From Porphyridium purpureum (Eukaryota; Rhodophyta; Bangiophyceae; Porphyridiales; Porphyridiaceae), in NCBI GenBank assembly GCA_008690995.1, contig VRMN01000007.1, positions 558,001 through 622,000 on the forward strand: a DNA stretch of 64,000 nucleotides. Direction: 5' to 3'. The notes beneath the pieces were generated by a model, which searched no databases, had not been told where the DNA came from, and saw only the letters and a list, made by a program, of their open reading frames with translations. Shown piece by piece: positions 29,058 to 41,312 of the stretch. How positions within the stretch are numbered: position 1 is the stretch's first letter; each line of letters opens with the position of its first letter. The translations under genes were made by a program, and so were the position numbers.

Positions 29058-31415
29058 TCAGGATGGCGCGTGCGACAATGAAACCACACCCGCGACAGTG
29101 TCTACTGCAGACTCAAGCGCGCGCTTGCAGTACTCCTCACGCTGTTCGGGCTCGAGGAGGCACCACTTCCTTGCGAGATTGATGCGCCGTTGGGCGCGGT
29201 CATCCTTGGGCCGTGCACGCTGCTCCTCCTCCTCCTGCTCGGTAACAAACAACATCCAGCCGGAGCCAGCCACGCGCGATCCCTCGCGCCGCACGCACGT
29301 GACTCTATCACTCTGCACAGACTTGAGCGCCCCCGTCTTTCTCTCAGACACGTACCTCGCGCCACCTAGCTCAAAGACGCGTCGGTTCTTTCCTCTGCTG
29401 AGCTGCGGCAGCGTCGAAGGCTCGTGCTGCTGCTCAGCTGTCACGTCTTCCAATTCGCGCGTGCAGCCGTAAAAGTTTCGCAGCAAAAACAGCGCGCTGC
29501 TGGTCGCCTTGGGCGGTACAGCAGCACATGGCATTGTGCTGTTGTGCTGCTCTGCTAGTTTCGACTCGGGATCTGCATTGATGATCTGCACACCAAGGCT
29601 GGCGCCCAGCAAGCGCACCTTGTTGCGCAGCTCTTCAGCCTTGGCCTCAATCTGGCCAGCAATCGCGTCGAACGCCGTAGCGCGTACGCAGCTCGGGTGC
29701 GTGCGGTACGGCGTAGGAGACCACGCGCGCATCCGGTGGTTGAGAGCCATGAGTCGACCTTGGCGACGCAGATACAGCACTCTCATCTCAAATTCGGCGC
29801 GCGCCGATTCCGTCGATGCAAAATCCACCGAGACACGCTTCCACGACGCTGAGAAAATAAGCTCAGTCTCGTTTCGACGCAAACCAGTGTAGCACGAGTG
29901 CGGACAGTCCAGCCCGGCTGTGGTCTCGTCCTCTGGTGATGCCTCGGCGTGCCGCTGCGCGGCAAGAGCGGCTTGGGCGAGAATGAGCTGGCGTGTCATG
30001 GGCAAGTCGGCGCGAGATGCATGCTCCGAGCAAAACGCGGTGAAATGCTCGAGCAACAGGCGGCATTTTGCCGCGCGCAGACAACAGTAGTGGAATGCGC
30101 GCCGGCAAGACTCAGTGTAGCATCCCACCGTGGCACCCTTTTGACCACAGTGAGCACACCACAAGCGCCGCCCACGGCTGTAAGCGTCATAAACATTGCG
30201 GAACTGAGCACCGTCCACGTCTAGAAATATCTCGGGCGCCCACGTGGCGCACTCAAAATGCACGTAGAGACTGAGCCGTCCGTTCTTGGTGGCAAATGGG
30301 CCCACGAGGTCGCGCTCGGAAGCGAAGAGCGCGTCCATATCATGAGCAGACGCTGGCATCACGTCTGGACAGAGCCCGCAGCGCGCAAATTGACGGCGTC
30401 GCGATAGGGTCATCCCAAACGGCTCGGGCTTGCGCCGATGCCTACTCTGCGCAGCGCGGGTCCGCACAAGCTCCATTCGCGAGTCCTGCTTTTCTGCTAT
30501 GGCACGCGCGGCTTCGTCCATGGTCTCAAACCCAAGCTTCAATCGCGTGCCCAGGCCAACGTGCCCGTCCAACTCTGACCCAGCTTGGCTAGTTGGTACG
30601 CGGGCTTCGTGCGCCTGCGGCTGGCCTTGACCTGGAAGCGTAGCTGGCAGTATTGAGTTCCGCCTGCGCAACGCAGTACCACGAGGTTGGTCGCGCTTGT
30701 CTGGTAGCACGTCAAAGGATGTAACGTGTCGCAGACTCTCCGGGAGTGGCAGCAGCGAGGTATACTTTTGCACTTCAGAATATTTCGCGCGCTTGCTCCT
30801 TCGTGCTGTGGGCAGTCCAAAATCCAAGTCAAAGGGCCGCGTCGGAGCAAATCCGTCCAGTGCGCTACTTTGGTTGCACGTACTCGAATGGATATTCGCG
30901 TCGTCCAGGCCCACACCGACATCTTGCGGATACGTATAACTCATGCGCCGATACGCGCGCGGAGGTGAGCAGTCGCAGTTTGCAGCGCTACGCTGTATAT
31001 GCACTGGACATATGTGCAGCGGGACGAACATTTCAGCCGCGATATCGCGCGCCTGCGCGGTGCCACCGAAAGCATCGAGCCCTTCCGAAAGAGCGCGGTG
31101 CATGCGAACACACTCTTCGCGAAGCCGTTTCCGACTCGGAATCTCGTGCACAACCGGGTCATCCACGCGCTCCAGCTCAACGGGCTCCGGAACCACGAGT
31201 GTGCCGCCGAAACGGTCCTGAACCAAGTCCACAAGCGACACCAGGTGCTCGTGCTCAACGTGCATCCTTCTTGAAACGTTTGCCTTTCCTCGCCGCCTAT
31301 CGCACGTATTCAGCGCTTTCGCTGCTTTGCCCAGCCGTGCACGCTCCCGTGCTTGCGTGCGGCACTGCGGAACAGAAGACGCATCCTCGGCACCACCAGG
31401 CCGGCGCTCCTTCAT
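29058..31415 (-). CDS. Extended-PHD (ePHD) zinc-finger protein, probable chromatin regulator
   Basis: Predicted 785-residue nuclear protein. The only clear domain is an extended PHD finger near residues 360-480: CGLCPD, a long spacer, LYVHFECATWAPEIF, then WCAHCGQKGATVGCYTESC, RRAFHYCCLRA and FCSEH. This C2HC-plus-PHD layout is found in trithorax/MLL, JADE/BRPF and related proteins and usually binds nucleosomes or DNA. N-terminal regions are basic and low-complexity with RRSKR-type nuclear signals. A Cys/His-poor C-terminal part has long helices and a Glu run. No SET, bromodomain or FYR domain was recognised, so the family cannot be named further. The first ATG of the frame gives MKERRPGGAED. 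The upstream region carries CGGTTTAA boxes. Confidence 0.75.
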   Translation of the reverse strand: MKERRPGGAEDASSVPQCRTQARERARLGKAAKALNTCDRRRGKANVSRRMHVEHEHLVSLVDLVQDRFGGTLVVPEPVELERVDDPVVHEIPSRKRLREECVRMHRALSEGLDAFGGTAQARDIAAEMFVPLHICPVHIQRSAANCDCSPPRAYRRMSYTYPQDVGVGLDDANIHSSTCNQSSALDGFAPTRPFDLDFGLPTARRSKRAKYSEVQKYTSLLPLPESLRHVTSFDVLPDKRDQPRGTALRRRNSILPATLPGQGQPQAHEARVPTSQAGSELDGHVGLGTRLKLGFETMDEAARAIAEKQDSRMELVRTRAAQSRHRRKPEPFGMTLSRRRQFARCGLCPDVMPASAHDMDALFASERDLVGPFATKNGRLSLYVHFECATWAPEIFLDVDGAQFRNVYDAYSRGRRLWCAHCGQKGATVGCYTESCRRAFHYCCLRAAKCRLLLEHFTAFCSEHASRADLPMTRQLILAQAALAAQRHAEASPEDETTAGLDCPHSCYTGLRRNETELIFSASWKRVSVDFASTESARAEFEMRVLYLRRQGRLMALNHRMRAWSPTPYRTHPSCVRATAFDAIAGQIEAKAEELRNKVRLLGASLGVQIINADPESKLAEQHNSTMPCAAVPPKATSSALFLLRNFYGCTRELEDVTAEQQHEPSTLPQLSRGKNRRVFELGGARYVSERKTGALKSVQSDRVTCVRREGSRVAGSGWMLFVTEQEEEEQRARPKDDRAQRRINLARKWCLLEPEQREEYCKRALESAVDTVAGVVSLSHAPS

Positions 31416-31496
31416 ATCGCACACGCCTTCTCCAGCCGCCACTCGCTCGCCCGCGTTCTCGCCTTCGCGCGCGCCCGCGCAAACCGTCGACACAAT

Positions 31497-31565
31497 CGGT
31501 TTAACAGTCTAACGGTTTAATGGCATCAACCAAACCGGTAGCCATGGACGATCTGTCTAACCGTT
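31497..31565. promoter_or_regulatory. Cluster of CGGTTTAA / AACCG boxes upstream of the ePHD gene
   Basis: CGGTTTAAC (31497-31505), AACGGTTTAA (31511-31520), AAACCGGTA (31532-31540) and TAACCGTT (31558-31565) lie within 70 bp, 80-150 bp before the ATG. Both orientations occur. AACNG is a typical MYB-class core, so a MYB-like factor is a reasonable guess. Confidence 0.45.
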
Positions 31566-34500
31566 CCTGCGAGAAACCGCTTGGCGTTTGGAGCCGGTGG
31601 CCGAACAGTGAAGCGACTGAAGATCTGAGTCGTCTTTTAGAGAGCGTCGTGAATTTTCGGTGGGATGATTTTGCATCGCAAAGACTTGAAGGGGTCTGAA
31701 AGAAGCGCTAGCAGCTGTGAACGTGGCGAATGTAGCGCCAATTTGCGCCATTTGCGGCTGGAATCAGGCCAAAGTCGACCAGCCCCAAGCAATGTAGATA
31801 AAGTGTCTTTGCTCGCCCATCCTTTCATGGGAACACAATCGACCAGGCCGTATCTTTTCTTCAACTTATTCTAGCGCGTAAAGAAGCAGAGCATCTTGGT
31901 AGTTCTCCAGCAAATACATGGGTCTACTCTGACTTATTCATTGCTTTACCACTAGTGTGCTTTCCTTTCGACTCTCGCCTCGATGAGGAAAACAAGATAG
32001 ATCGAAGCGCGCTCCGAGGTTGCGTTTTGCTCAGAGGCTAGCTGCGGTGTAGGACTACACATGGTTCTTTGTAAGTTAATCAATGTAATTGTATGAAGAA
32101 ATGGACACTACAATCGCGAGAGCCAACTGATAAATTTGTGTGCTACGGAATCTCCTCTACTTCTCCATCAACCTCTAACTCCGTCCCTCGATCTGTCCGT
32201 GGACGACGGTCTTCGACTTTTCGCCGTGTAAGCGACCCTTCTGTCCTACCTAATATCCTCTCTTTTGCTATATGCTCACAAAGGTCTTGATTGCGTGTAT
32301 GCTCGGTGTATTGTTTGGTTTGTCAGCTGTTGTGGCGAATCGTACCGGCGCCGTCTCGTTTCTGAACAACCCCCACTTTGGAGCGCATGCACGCGCCTTG
32401 ATGCGTCGGCACATTAACCTAGAATTCTCCTCTCACCATTTCTATTAAAGCCGTCTTTCGCACAGGCCTTCAAAATCTGACCGCATAAATGCAGCATTTA
32501 CGTATGCGCCCTTTAAGCCAAGCACGAATTTCTCAGGACAGCATTGAACATGGCTCGACACTACGTCACATTTCAAAGTATCGATCGCAAACGATATCAT
32601 ATTTATTTGAACATAATGTCAGCGGCTCAAATACAATGCGTTAGGATTATTCGAGGCCTCCAAGTTGTACTGAGGCAAATGAGTGGACAAGACCACCAAC
32701 CAACTGAGCACAAACTTGGGTGCACACGAGCCAAGAGTGAGAAAAAGCCTCTGTATCATCAGGTGCTCACTCGTATGCCGCAAAACGCACTTCTATTTCC
32801 ACACCGAGAAAAGATCATGTATCCCTTTTCTCTTTGAACATCAGAACTGACACGAGCGAAGACAATGGATACATCAAAAACTAGACATCATCAGACACTC
32901 AAGTATTTGTCATTATGCTTATAAAAATGATGCGTAGACCTCTTCGTATGGGAGCCTTTCGTATCTTCCTTGAATTAGCAACTTAAAAGTGAATGCAGAG
33001 TATTTGAGGTTTCTACGGACGTTACGTCACCGAGCCTCATTGAGTTTTACTCATGCATTGCAGATGTCGATACCGCTTGCGGTGGAGTATTCCTTCAGGG
33101 GAAGAATCAGATACGCGAGGGAGGTGGTCTTTCTCTTGTTGGCAAATAGCCGAGAAGCATGACTGAACTGTTCCGATCGACAAAAACGCAGACGCCAAAC
33201 CAGCTTGAAACTTCATTTTCAGAATATGAGGCACGATCCCCCCCGGCACTTACCGGAAGAAAAGTGGTCCCCACACGTGTCGATCAAAACACGAACAGAG
33301 CCGTTCGAGTGACGGAAGTTTTCAATTTAGCAACTTCCATTCCAATCTGATAAATCTTCTCCTTACCCATGTGCCTCGAAAAGCGTGTTGCGCGGAAACG
33401 ATTGCCAGCATGGCAAGAACATTTTGCTTCACAAGTGGTCGAGACAGAATGGCGGAAAGCTGGAACACACGTTCAGCATTACTTTGGTCCTGAACATCAA
33501 GCAATTTTTGAGCTCCATCGGCAACACGAGTAAGCAATGCAGCTGTGGCTCAAAGAAAAGCAGTCACGTTGTCATCTACAAATGCATCGAAATGCTATAT
33601 TGCCCAAGGGTCAAAATTCTCAATGCAGGATTGCGCTGCTGCATGAGAAAAAAGGAAGGGTTCTGCGACCATTGAATGTGTAGCTGCTACGCCCACTAGC
33701 TCGGTTCAGGGTAATGGACCTTGGATGGCGGTCATGAGGGATAAGCAGCTGACCAGGTCCCGCAGAGCCTGTTGCTGCTTTCAAAGTCGTGTCGCCAAAT
33801 TTAATACTGGCACAAATACTTCTGAGGTTTCTTTCAAAATACTTGGTACCACTAACAGGAATAGTCACCAGGAAGCAGATGCTTTGGCTTTCTGAGGGCG
33901 AACTTTCTCCGAATGAGCTGGTTTGCACACAAAATATGCAGTCAACCATCGTGCGATGGAAGCTACGGAATGCCACCGTGCTTTCAACTTTGGGACCTTG
34001 GACCTCATACCGTCAACGAAGACTTGCTGTCTGCGTAAATGACCGATTAATTATGTCAAATTACCCAGGTGACGATGATCAAGCGCTTCTGCGTAAACCC
34101 ATTGCATCATTAGGTCAAGTTGGTAAAGTCCACACCGAACTCGACACAGGCAATTGCAAACAGATAGTTTGATTCGTGTCAGGAGGCCTCCAGCTCATGC
34201 TGTCATGGAGCGGTCGCTGTCCGGGCATATTCAAATTGCGTAACCATCCCAACATGAGCAAATCGTGTCTAGAAATTGTAGCAAAACTGCAAGCATTTAG
34301 TCACTTGTGTCGATCGAAGAGCGGAATCTCGAGGAGACGAAAATTCTCAATGCTGTTATAAAAACAAAATTGAAGTCGAACGCATAAATTTTAAAGACGT
34401 CGGTGATCAGATAAATTGAGGGCGATCGAAAAATCCCAGCACGATTTAAATAGATCAGCAATCACTTAAAGTGCATGAGCGTGGGAGATTTGAATATTGG

Positions 34501-35779
34501 ACACCAACAACGCGTCCGAGCAATCGCCATAGTATGCAATATCGCTGTGTTCCTGGATCAGCTCCATGATGCGCCTTCCCATTCGGAAAGATACGCCCGA
34601 GTACACTAGATTGACGATCAAGTTGAAGCACTTGGTAGTTTTAAGCATTACACGGTAATCATCATTTACGGTATCGTCTTCGTCGTCGAACATGACTTCT
34701 CCAATAATGACATATACGATTGGAGCATCGACTTGAGTTCGCAACACAGCGCTTCGCTTCTCAGGATGTGCTACCATAGAGTTCTGAAATGGTTCCTCAT
34801 GTTTCTTGAAGAACGATTCTTCCCCCCATTCAGACGACAGCTTCTCAAATTCACAGTTCTGAATTGGTAATGCTGCTTCATGTGGTGCACGTCATGATCC
34901 GTGCGAAACGTCGTGAAATTCTTACGTGTTGTAGTCTTTCGCTTCGCCTCAACCTTCTCTTCCCCCCCCAAAAGTGACGCAAAGTCGGCAAATGACGCTT
35001 GTAATCGTTCCCAGAGGCGGCTCGGTTTAAAAGGCATAGGCCGTACTGTCGCATGTGCCTCTTGTAGATTGTTCCCTCCGTCCTCTCACTCTTTTGAAGT
35101 AGAAAAGAACCCCAATGTTCGGCCGAGTGCTCACGTGCCCGGTCAATGCGGATTTTATTTAGGGCCGAATCGAAATCATGAATAAGAAAATTACGGTAGT
35201 GATACTCGAATTTCCCTCAAATAGAGAGGCCTGCTTCTACCCCATCAACGTAAGCCGAACTAGTCAATCTGCACAAACGATTGACCATTGCAGCCTGTGA
35301 AGAAATCGCTGTACGGCCCAGCGACGAGGCCGATAGCCGGCCGGTCCCTGGCACCAGGACGCCGCGACCGGTTGGGCCGGAGAGTGGCATGCAACAGGGA
35401 CTGCAGGATCACCCTATGGCGACGATGTGGAAGCGGGCGCGACACCTCACCTCCACGCGGACGGCATTTTTACAAAGTCGTGCGCTCACCTCCGCGGCGA
35501 TGAGCTGTGCCGAAGCTCTATTAAAATGAATAGCTTTCGCTTACCTGGTGACGCGGCTCCGCGCGCACAGATTTCAACAGTAAGGTGTCTTCGAGATGAG
35601 AAATAAGATGGCCTCCTGTTGCAATCACTGCCACGCCGCGGTTGCTACCTCGCAAGACGAGGCAGAACATGTATCCAAGGTTTTGTGATTTTCTGGAGAG
35701 AAGCAACCAGCACCTTTGCTTCGAGAATCGCGGTGACGAATCGCGGATTAGGTGCGCAAGTGGTACAGAGGGAGAAAAT
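31566..35779. other. Fossil block 2, left part: no recognised gene
   Basis: Relatively AT-rich sequence with short frames. Two adjacent minus-strand frames at 34771-35037 and 34466-34777 have plausible composition (the second contains GVSFRMGRRIMELIQEHSD) and could be a transposase-like or other old element, but I cannot assign a family. A GC-rich island stands out at about 35300-35520. Confidence 0.35.
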
Positions 35780-38060
35780 GAACATAAAAGGTGGTGGCGG
35801 ACATAATTGTAGAGTTCAATCGTGTTTTCGGAGCTGATATATTTGACAGGCCTGCAGGTCAGAGGGTTTTGCATCTGATTTGCGTGGGTACGAAGTACAA
35901 ATGTGCCGCGTTGTGTCCCACGGCCAAGAATTCGCAGTTAGTGTTCTTTACGATTTGGAGGTGGATCAAATACTACGTCGCATCTCATCGTCTGAAGCCC
36001 TACCAAAATCCTGCATTTGTAAGTATTGACATCCAAAGGATTTGCATAAATGAAGCTTGTATTATCGACCCGCTAATATGAGGCACATACCTCTGCCGTC
36101 ATTGTGGAAAGAATCCATGAAGTATTCAGAAAAGTTCCTTACGTGTGCTAAGGAAGATCCCTGATATACCTCTTGTAGATGTGTTCGCAGCTTCTGTTCG
36201 GTATGTCAATATACGAATCGGATAAGGCGGCACTATCTTATCATACCTTGTAATGGTTGTGTACCACGAGTCGGCAAAAATCCAGAACGTGCCCGAACTG
36301 ACATTAAGGAGGAGCGAGAGTCAAGAGCACAGGTCGTAATGATGGCAAGGAGAGAATACGAAAATGAGGTGGCACGAATCAAATTACACAGAGCACAGCG
36401 CCATAGAACACCTCGACTTCCACGCCAGGGGGCCAATTTAGCGCCGGTTAAGGGTATGTGGTTAAGGAGGGAGGATGCACATGGATGGATTTGACCGCAC
36501 GCCGTTGATGAGATAGACGGAACATATATTGCTGAAACTGCGCCGCTAAGTATTTCGTCTCACCTAGCGGCGACAGAATCTTGTCTCATTTGTGATGGTA
36601 AAAGGTACCTAACAGGCGCAGTCGGCGATTCATATCACTTGACAACACCTCATGACGTGTACTTTCGTGAAGCTGAAATTCGAGCACCGCGCGGATTGCT
36701 GGCACATACCTCATTTGGACCCGTGGTCTCGATACGAAGCGGTGCAATTGAACTGAAAGTTCTCCTCGATAACCCTGTCAAGAGGGACGGGCTTAAAATG
36801 TCATGGCTTGCTGTTCAAGGGCACAAATGTGCAGATTGTCTGATCCATGGCTCGGCTCTCAATGCTTCTACTCTATTCGAGCACGTTATTCAAGTACTTT
36901 TCTCCGCTTTGTGCATTCTCTTTTATCACTTTACGCTATAAATACTTCTTACGTGCGTACTCATAGAGTCGATTCTTTTGGCACAGAGAGAAAGATTTCT
37001 TCATTGGACTGTCTGACGCTCAGCGTGTGAGGTTTCAACAAGTCACAAAAGCTGCGTAACCTCCTCATCTCCGATCATTGCGAGTCTTGCAGGGATTAAG
37101 AAAATCAGGAACTCTGCAGACATCCGCTTTACGACACGCTATCCGTACAGCAGGCATGAAGCAAATCACACGTGACTCATAGGTATTTGTGTTGCGCAAA
37201 GAAGATCGTTTTGACGGTTCCCTCGGCATCGCTGTAGACGATGGAATCGGATTTGAAAATGATCTCTTCCAGAGCCGTAAAAAAATAATAAAAAAGTTAA
37301 AAAACGAGCGAAAGCTGTTTGAACAAAGGAATTAATGATGTTCCGTTTGTGTTTAGCAGTTTCGAGATTTCAACTGCGAGCAACGCGCGGCACATCAGCC
37401 GCATGAAGTGAATGAAGAAAACCTCACTACAGTCGAACCGATGAGTTTTGAAGCGTTCCGGTCTTCGACATGCAAAATGCTAAATACGGCCATTTATTTA
37501 TGCCCGGTCATCCGATGATTCCTCTCCAGATCGACGCAAGTACCTGAATAAGATTCCAAGGAATGAAATGTAAGGGAGCTCCGGCAACTGGTACGCTACG
37601 TTTTGAGAAATCTGAGCCGTTTAATTTATCGCCCACAGCTCGGGAAATTGCGACTTCGTATTTACGCAAATGCTTCCTACGCATATTACAAAGGCGAGCC
37701 ATCTTAGCTCGGGTTTGCCACATTTCTGGGTGATGACTTTTTTATGCAATTCATCCACACCTATCGTAAGAAGTCGCGAAATGTGGTATCTTCTGTACTC
37801 GGCGCGGAGCTGTTGGCCCTTTGAATGACGCACGTCAATGCTGAGTCTCTGACGAGCGAGCTGCATATGATGTCAGTCATCGGCAGGATGCTTCCGTACA
37901 CAGATAGCAAACAGATATTTGACGCTCAGACGCACATCACAGCACTAACGGAGAAACATTTATGGACTCGAGGACAACCTGTTGCAATACAAACTGCGTT
38001 CTTCTTGGCTCTCGGAAGGCAAGAGCGGGCAACCAAAGTTTCTCTCTCACATTGCTAGCC
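35780..38060 (+). mobile_element. Fossil Copia-type retrotransposon remnant
   Basis: The plus strand carries an integrase core-like piece near 35800-35970 (RVLHLICVGTKYKCAA), an integrase C-terminal/spacer-like stretch near 36290-36940 and an RNase H-like piece near 37640-38000 (LRLRIYANASYAYYKGE and RNVVSSVLGAELLAL). Together they show a Copia lineage distinct from the young element. It is broken and incomplete, with many breaks and no LTRs found. The age is old, judged from decay alone. Both ends are approximate. Confidence 0.6.
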
Positions 38061-41000
38061 GCCTTTTGCGCTGCGACCACCGCGTGTCGTCGCCGTGTGC
38101 TACCTTTTCTTTTTCTTTCTCTCGCCGGCGTTTAATACCGGCAGTTCTGACATCGGCAATGGCGCGGTAATAGATGCCGCTCATCTACCCGAATAGCTGC
38201 ACCTTCTCCCATCACAGCTCTTGGCAACGAAAGGGCGCGAGGCCAATTCCGCGACCGCTAGGCGTACTATTAGCGGCCTCGTGAACGGGCAGGTGAGCGC
38301 CGAAAGTGGCCCGGTTACGGAGAAGGGTGCAAAGTCTGAAGCGTGATGCGTAGGGTTGGATGAGTGGGATGCGCAGCCCAAATGTGGCTTTCAAAGCGGG
38401 CCCAAAAGCAGAGGTTTTCTCCCGGCGATGGGTCACCTCGAGCGAAGCGGAAGTGCATAAAAGCAGGGGCGAACAAGGTAGCTAGCAACTTTAGAACTTC
38501 GGATTTGGTATAGTTTAAAAGGTTAAGATAAGAGACGGACAAATAAGTTACAATAGTCAGAGAAAGTGAGAAACGTTTCTGTGATGAAGCCAGCGCATCA
38601 GTGCCTAGCGGCACGATCCAGCTGTCTCACTGAAACTGGGTGGAATCACCGAAGTTTACGACAGGCGCACAGGTCTCTTACTTTTCTTGAAGATAACGGA
38701 GCGCAAATCTGAATTTCATATTCCTCGAAAGCGTTCATGAAGTGTGGCAAGCTGCGGCAAAGACTCTTCGCTACGGGTTTTTTGCTTATTGGATGAGTGT
38801 GAACAAACCGATATACTGTGTTGTCTGTCATGCAAGTGGACGTTGCGGTTTGCTGAGCAGAGTGTGCGACGGAAGGCGCTGGTTTGCGGTCGCGTGCATG
38901 ACGAGCGCGGCGATCTTGCGGGCCAACGGACGCGCGCATATGCTCACGTGCGCGTCGTCCTCGTGAGTAAGAAGCGGCGAAGAGTTTCCGCGAGCCATGG
39001 GCAGCGGAAACAATGCGTGCCTTGGAAGGAGTGTTATTGCCTGTTTGTTCGCCGCGTTGTAGCAGAATATGTAAAGTGCGCTTGTGTGGTTGACGCCTCG
39101 AGATTGGCTCCTTACCGTTCAGTAGCACCAGTCAAGGGTTTTTGCCTACAATCAGGCTACGATACGTTTGCGTGCTTGGAAAGGCGCCGGGTGTTGTTTG
39201 TTGGAGTACAGCTTCGGGAAGGGAATTTAACCAAATTTACTGCGTGACTGTTGCCCTAACTCGAACCCGAGTTTGACTCGGTGCGCGCCTCTGTATCTGC
39301 GGAAACCAAACGGAAGCGCTCTTTCACTCTTTAATTCGCATACCTGTCAATTGTGCAAAGCCAGGACTTTTTACAGTTAGATAGTCCCTTTATGGCTCGG
39401 AGGGCTCAAGGGAAAGGCAGAAGGTGTTAAGCTAGAGCCTTCTGCGCCCATACTCCTACTACCTTCTTGTTTGGGCGCGACGACCTGTCACGTCGATTAT
39501 GTCCCTTCAATAAAGGCGACTATCCGCGGTCAAGTGTGCTGGGACTCCCTTGACAAGGACTGTTGGTTCCGGTGGCGGCACAAGCGGCGGAGAGTCTTGT
39601 GCCTGCGGAGCCGTATTGTAGCGCGCCATCGTACTTGGCGCGTCGTCAGTCGTTTCTATTGGGGTACTGCTCCCGGAAAGGAGTTCAGCACCACTTGCTG
39701 CAGGGCTGTTTCCCTCGCTTTGGTTCGAGTATTGATCGGGTGTTAACACTTCTGCCACTACTGAGACATTCGTCCAAGTAAAACAAACAATTTATACTCG
39801 TCAGTGCAAAGTTCCGCTGTTCACTCCTTAAATCTGTAGACGCGCTTCTCCGTCGCGCCGCCGCCGGGTCGCTCATCGGACCATGCTTTTACACCCGAAA
39901 AGCCGCAAACTCACCATTACTAAATTCCCCTGCTCGGGAACAGGAGCGCCTACCGCCGGCAGACAATTACATCATCACCAACATCTAGAATGTTCTGACG
40001 AAAAGGCCTCCTGAACGCAGGAGCCAGGCCTTTCGCACTGCCAGTGGTGCTATGACTTGTCGGCTCAGCCTGAAACCCACAACATTGGGCAGCTCTTCTC
40101 CTTCCTAAAAAAATCTAAAGCAGATCCTCCCTTCGTTAGTCTGAACTTTCTTTGCCTCCTTTATTATCGCATCCAGAGGTGTAGAGAAGTGGACGCCTGC
40201 TTGTATAGCCCAATGCGCTCGAGGGAAAACCACCAGCCGGCGGAGAAGAAACCCTCTGCACAGGTGCAACCGGAACCCCTCCTAAGAGCGAGACGACCCT
40301 TCGTCTCGAATGCGACCCTTCGCCGAAATTTCGCTATGAGTCTCGATAATATTCACGCTATCCACATTTTGCTCGAAGTCTCGATAAAATTTCAAGTACA
40401 CTTTTAATTAGCCCCAGAGTGACGCCGACCAGAAGAAGCGGAGCAGGCTCACATGTTCGTTTCGTTCACCAACACGCGCTGAAGGCACGCGCAAAAGGAC
40501 AGAGATAAGACAGCAGGAGTACGTGCTTTGCTCTATCAGTCAGGATTGTCTCCTGCATGCGAGAGCGGCGGGGCGCCATGTCCGTGCGAGAAACGTGAAG
40601 TTGAACGGCAGTTGATGTGTTACCGCTTGTCACAGAAGTTTTGGATGCGCGTGGAAGTAGGCATTCCCATTTACAAGCCTGGCGCTGCCGTCTTCAGCGA
40701 GAAGCCAAGTCTCGCGTTTTCAAGCCGCGCTCAAGCATCGGAGGTAGGGCTTGATAAGCCTCGCGGTTTCGAGACCAATGGGGAGTCAGGGATACCGGAA
40801 ACGCACCGATTATGAACCTGGATCTTCTGCCAGCGGCCCGTGTGCGACACATTCGAGTAGAAAACGACAACAGACGTACGACGGTTCCGCTGCGTCGGTC
40901 ATCTCCGATTTCATGCCGAGTTGGAATGTCATACTTCTTGTTTTGAAGAAAACCAGTGGTCGCCGGTGCGTCTATCCAAGCCCTTGTCGAGAAGTTCAAA

Positions 41001-41312
41001 CATTGAGCAAAACGCTCTGTTCCAACCTAGTTGAGGTTCGTACATGGCAAGATGTCAGAAGCTCGCCACACATTAGTTCTCTCGCACAGAATTCGCCTGC
41101 CATTAAGGAACTGACTTTGTCACTCTGTCTTGAGTGCATGTCCGGTCGTCCGGAATGGCCGCCGTTCAAGCATATCCTGACTATCATGCGGATTCCTGCT
41201 TGGATGCACATCAACGGAAAGAGAGCATCAGTCGCGACTTGTACAAAGGGAAGGCACATCATAGAGAAGTACGCGGCTTCTCGAGACCTAGAAAGTTGAG
41301 AACAAGCAATTG
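38061..41312. other. Fossil block 2, right part: no recognised gene
   Basis: Several medium-length frames occur (for example 38744-39247 plus and 40751-41299 plus) but none shows a known domain. A minus-strand frame at about 39507-39758 is Ser/Pro/Thr-rich and resembles the loose N-terminal region of a retroelement Gag; the evidence is weak. A hairpin-forming inverted repeat lies at 39999-40035. Confidence 0.35.
39999..40035. repeat. Imperfect inverted repeat (hairpin)
   Basis: CGAAAAGGCCTCCTG pairs with CAGGAGCCAGGCCTTTCG across an AACG loop, with a CCA bulge and one extra A. It could be a terminator-like or transposon-end hairpin; no partner copy was seen elsewhere in the window. Confidence 0.6.

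Noticed and set aside
29058-31415. Possible taspase cleavage sites in the ePHD protein (SALDG, SELDG)
   Set aside because: The known taspase site needs Gln three residues before the Gly (Q-[VILF]-D-G); here Ala or Glu stands there, so a trithorax-taspase link is not supported.
38744-39247. 167-codon frame in fossil block 2
   Set aside because: Cys/Arg/Val-rich with no recognisable motif and no codon bias like the neighbouring genes; probably chance.
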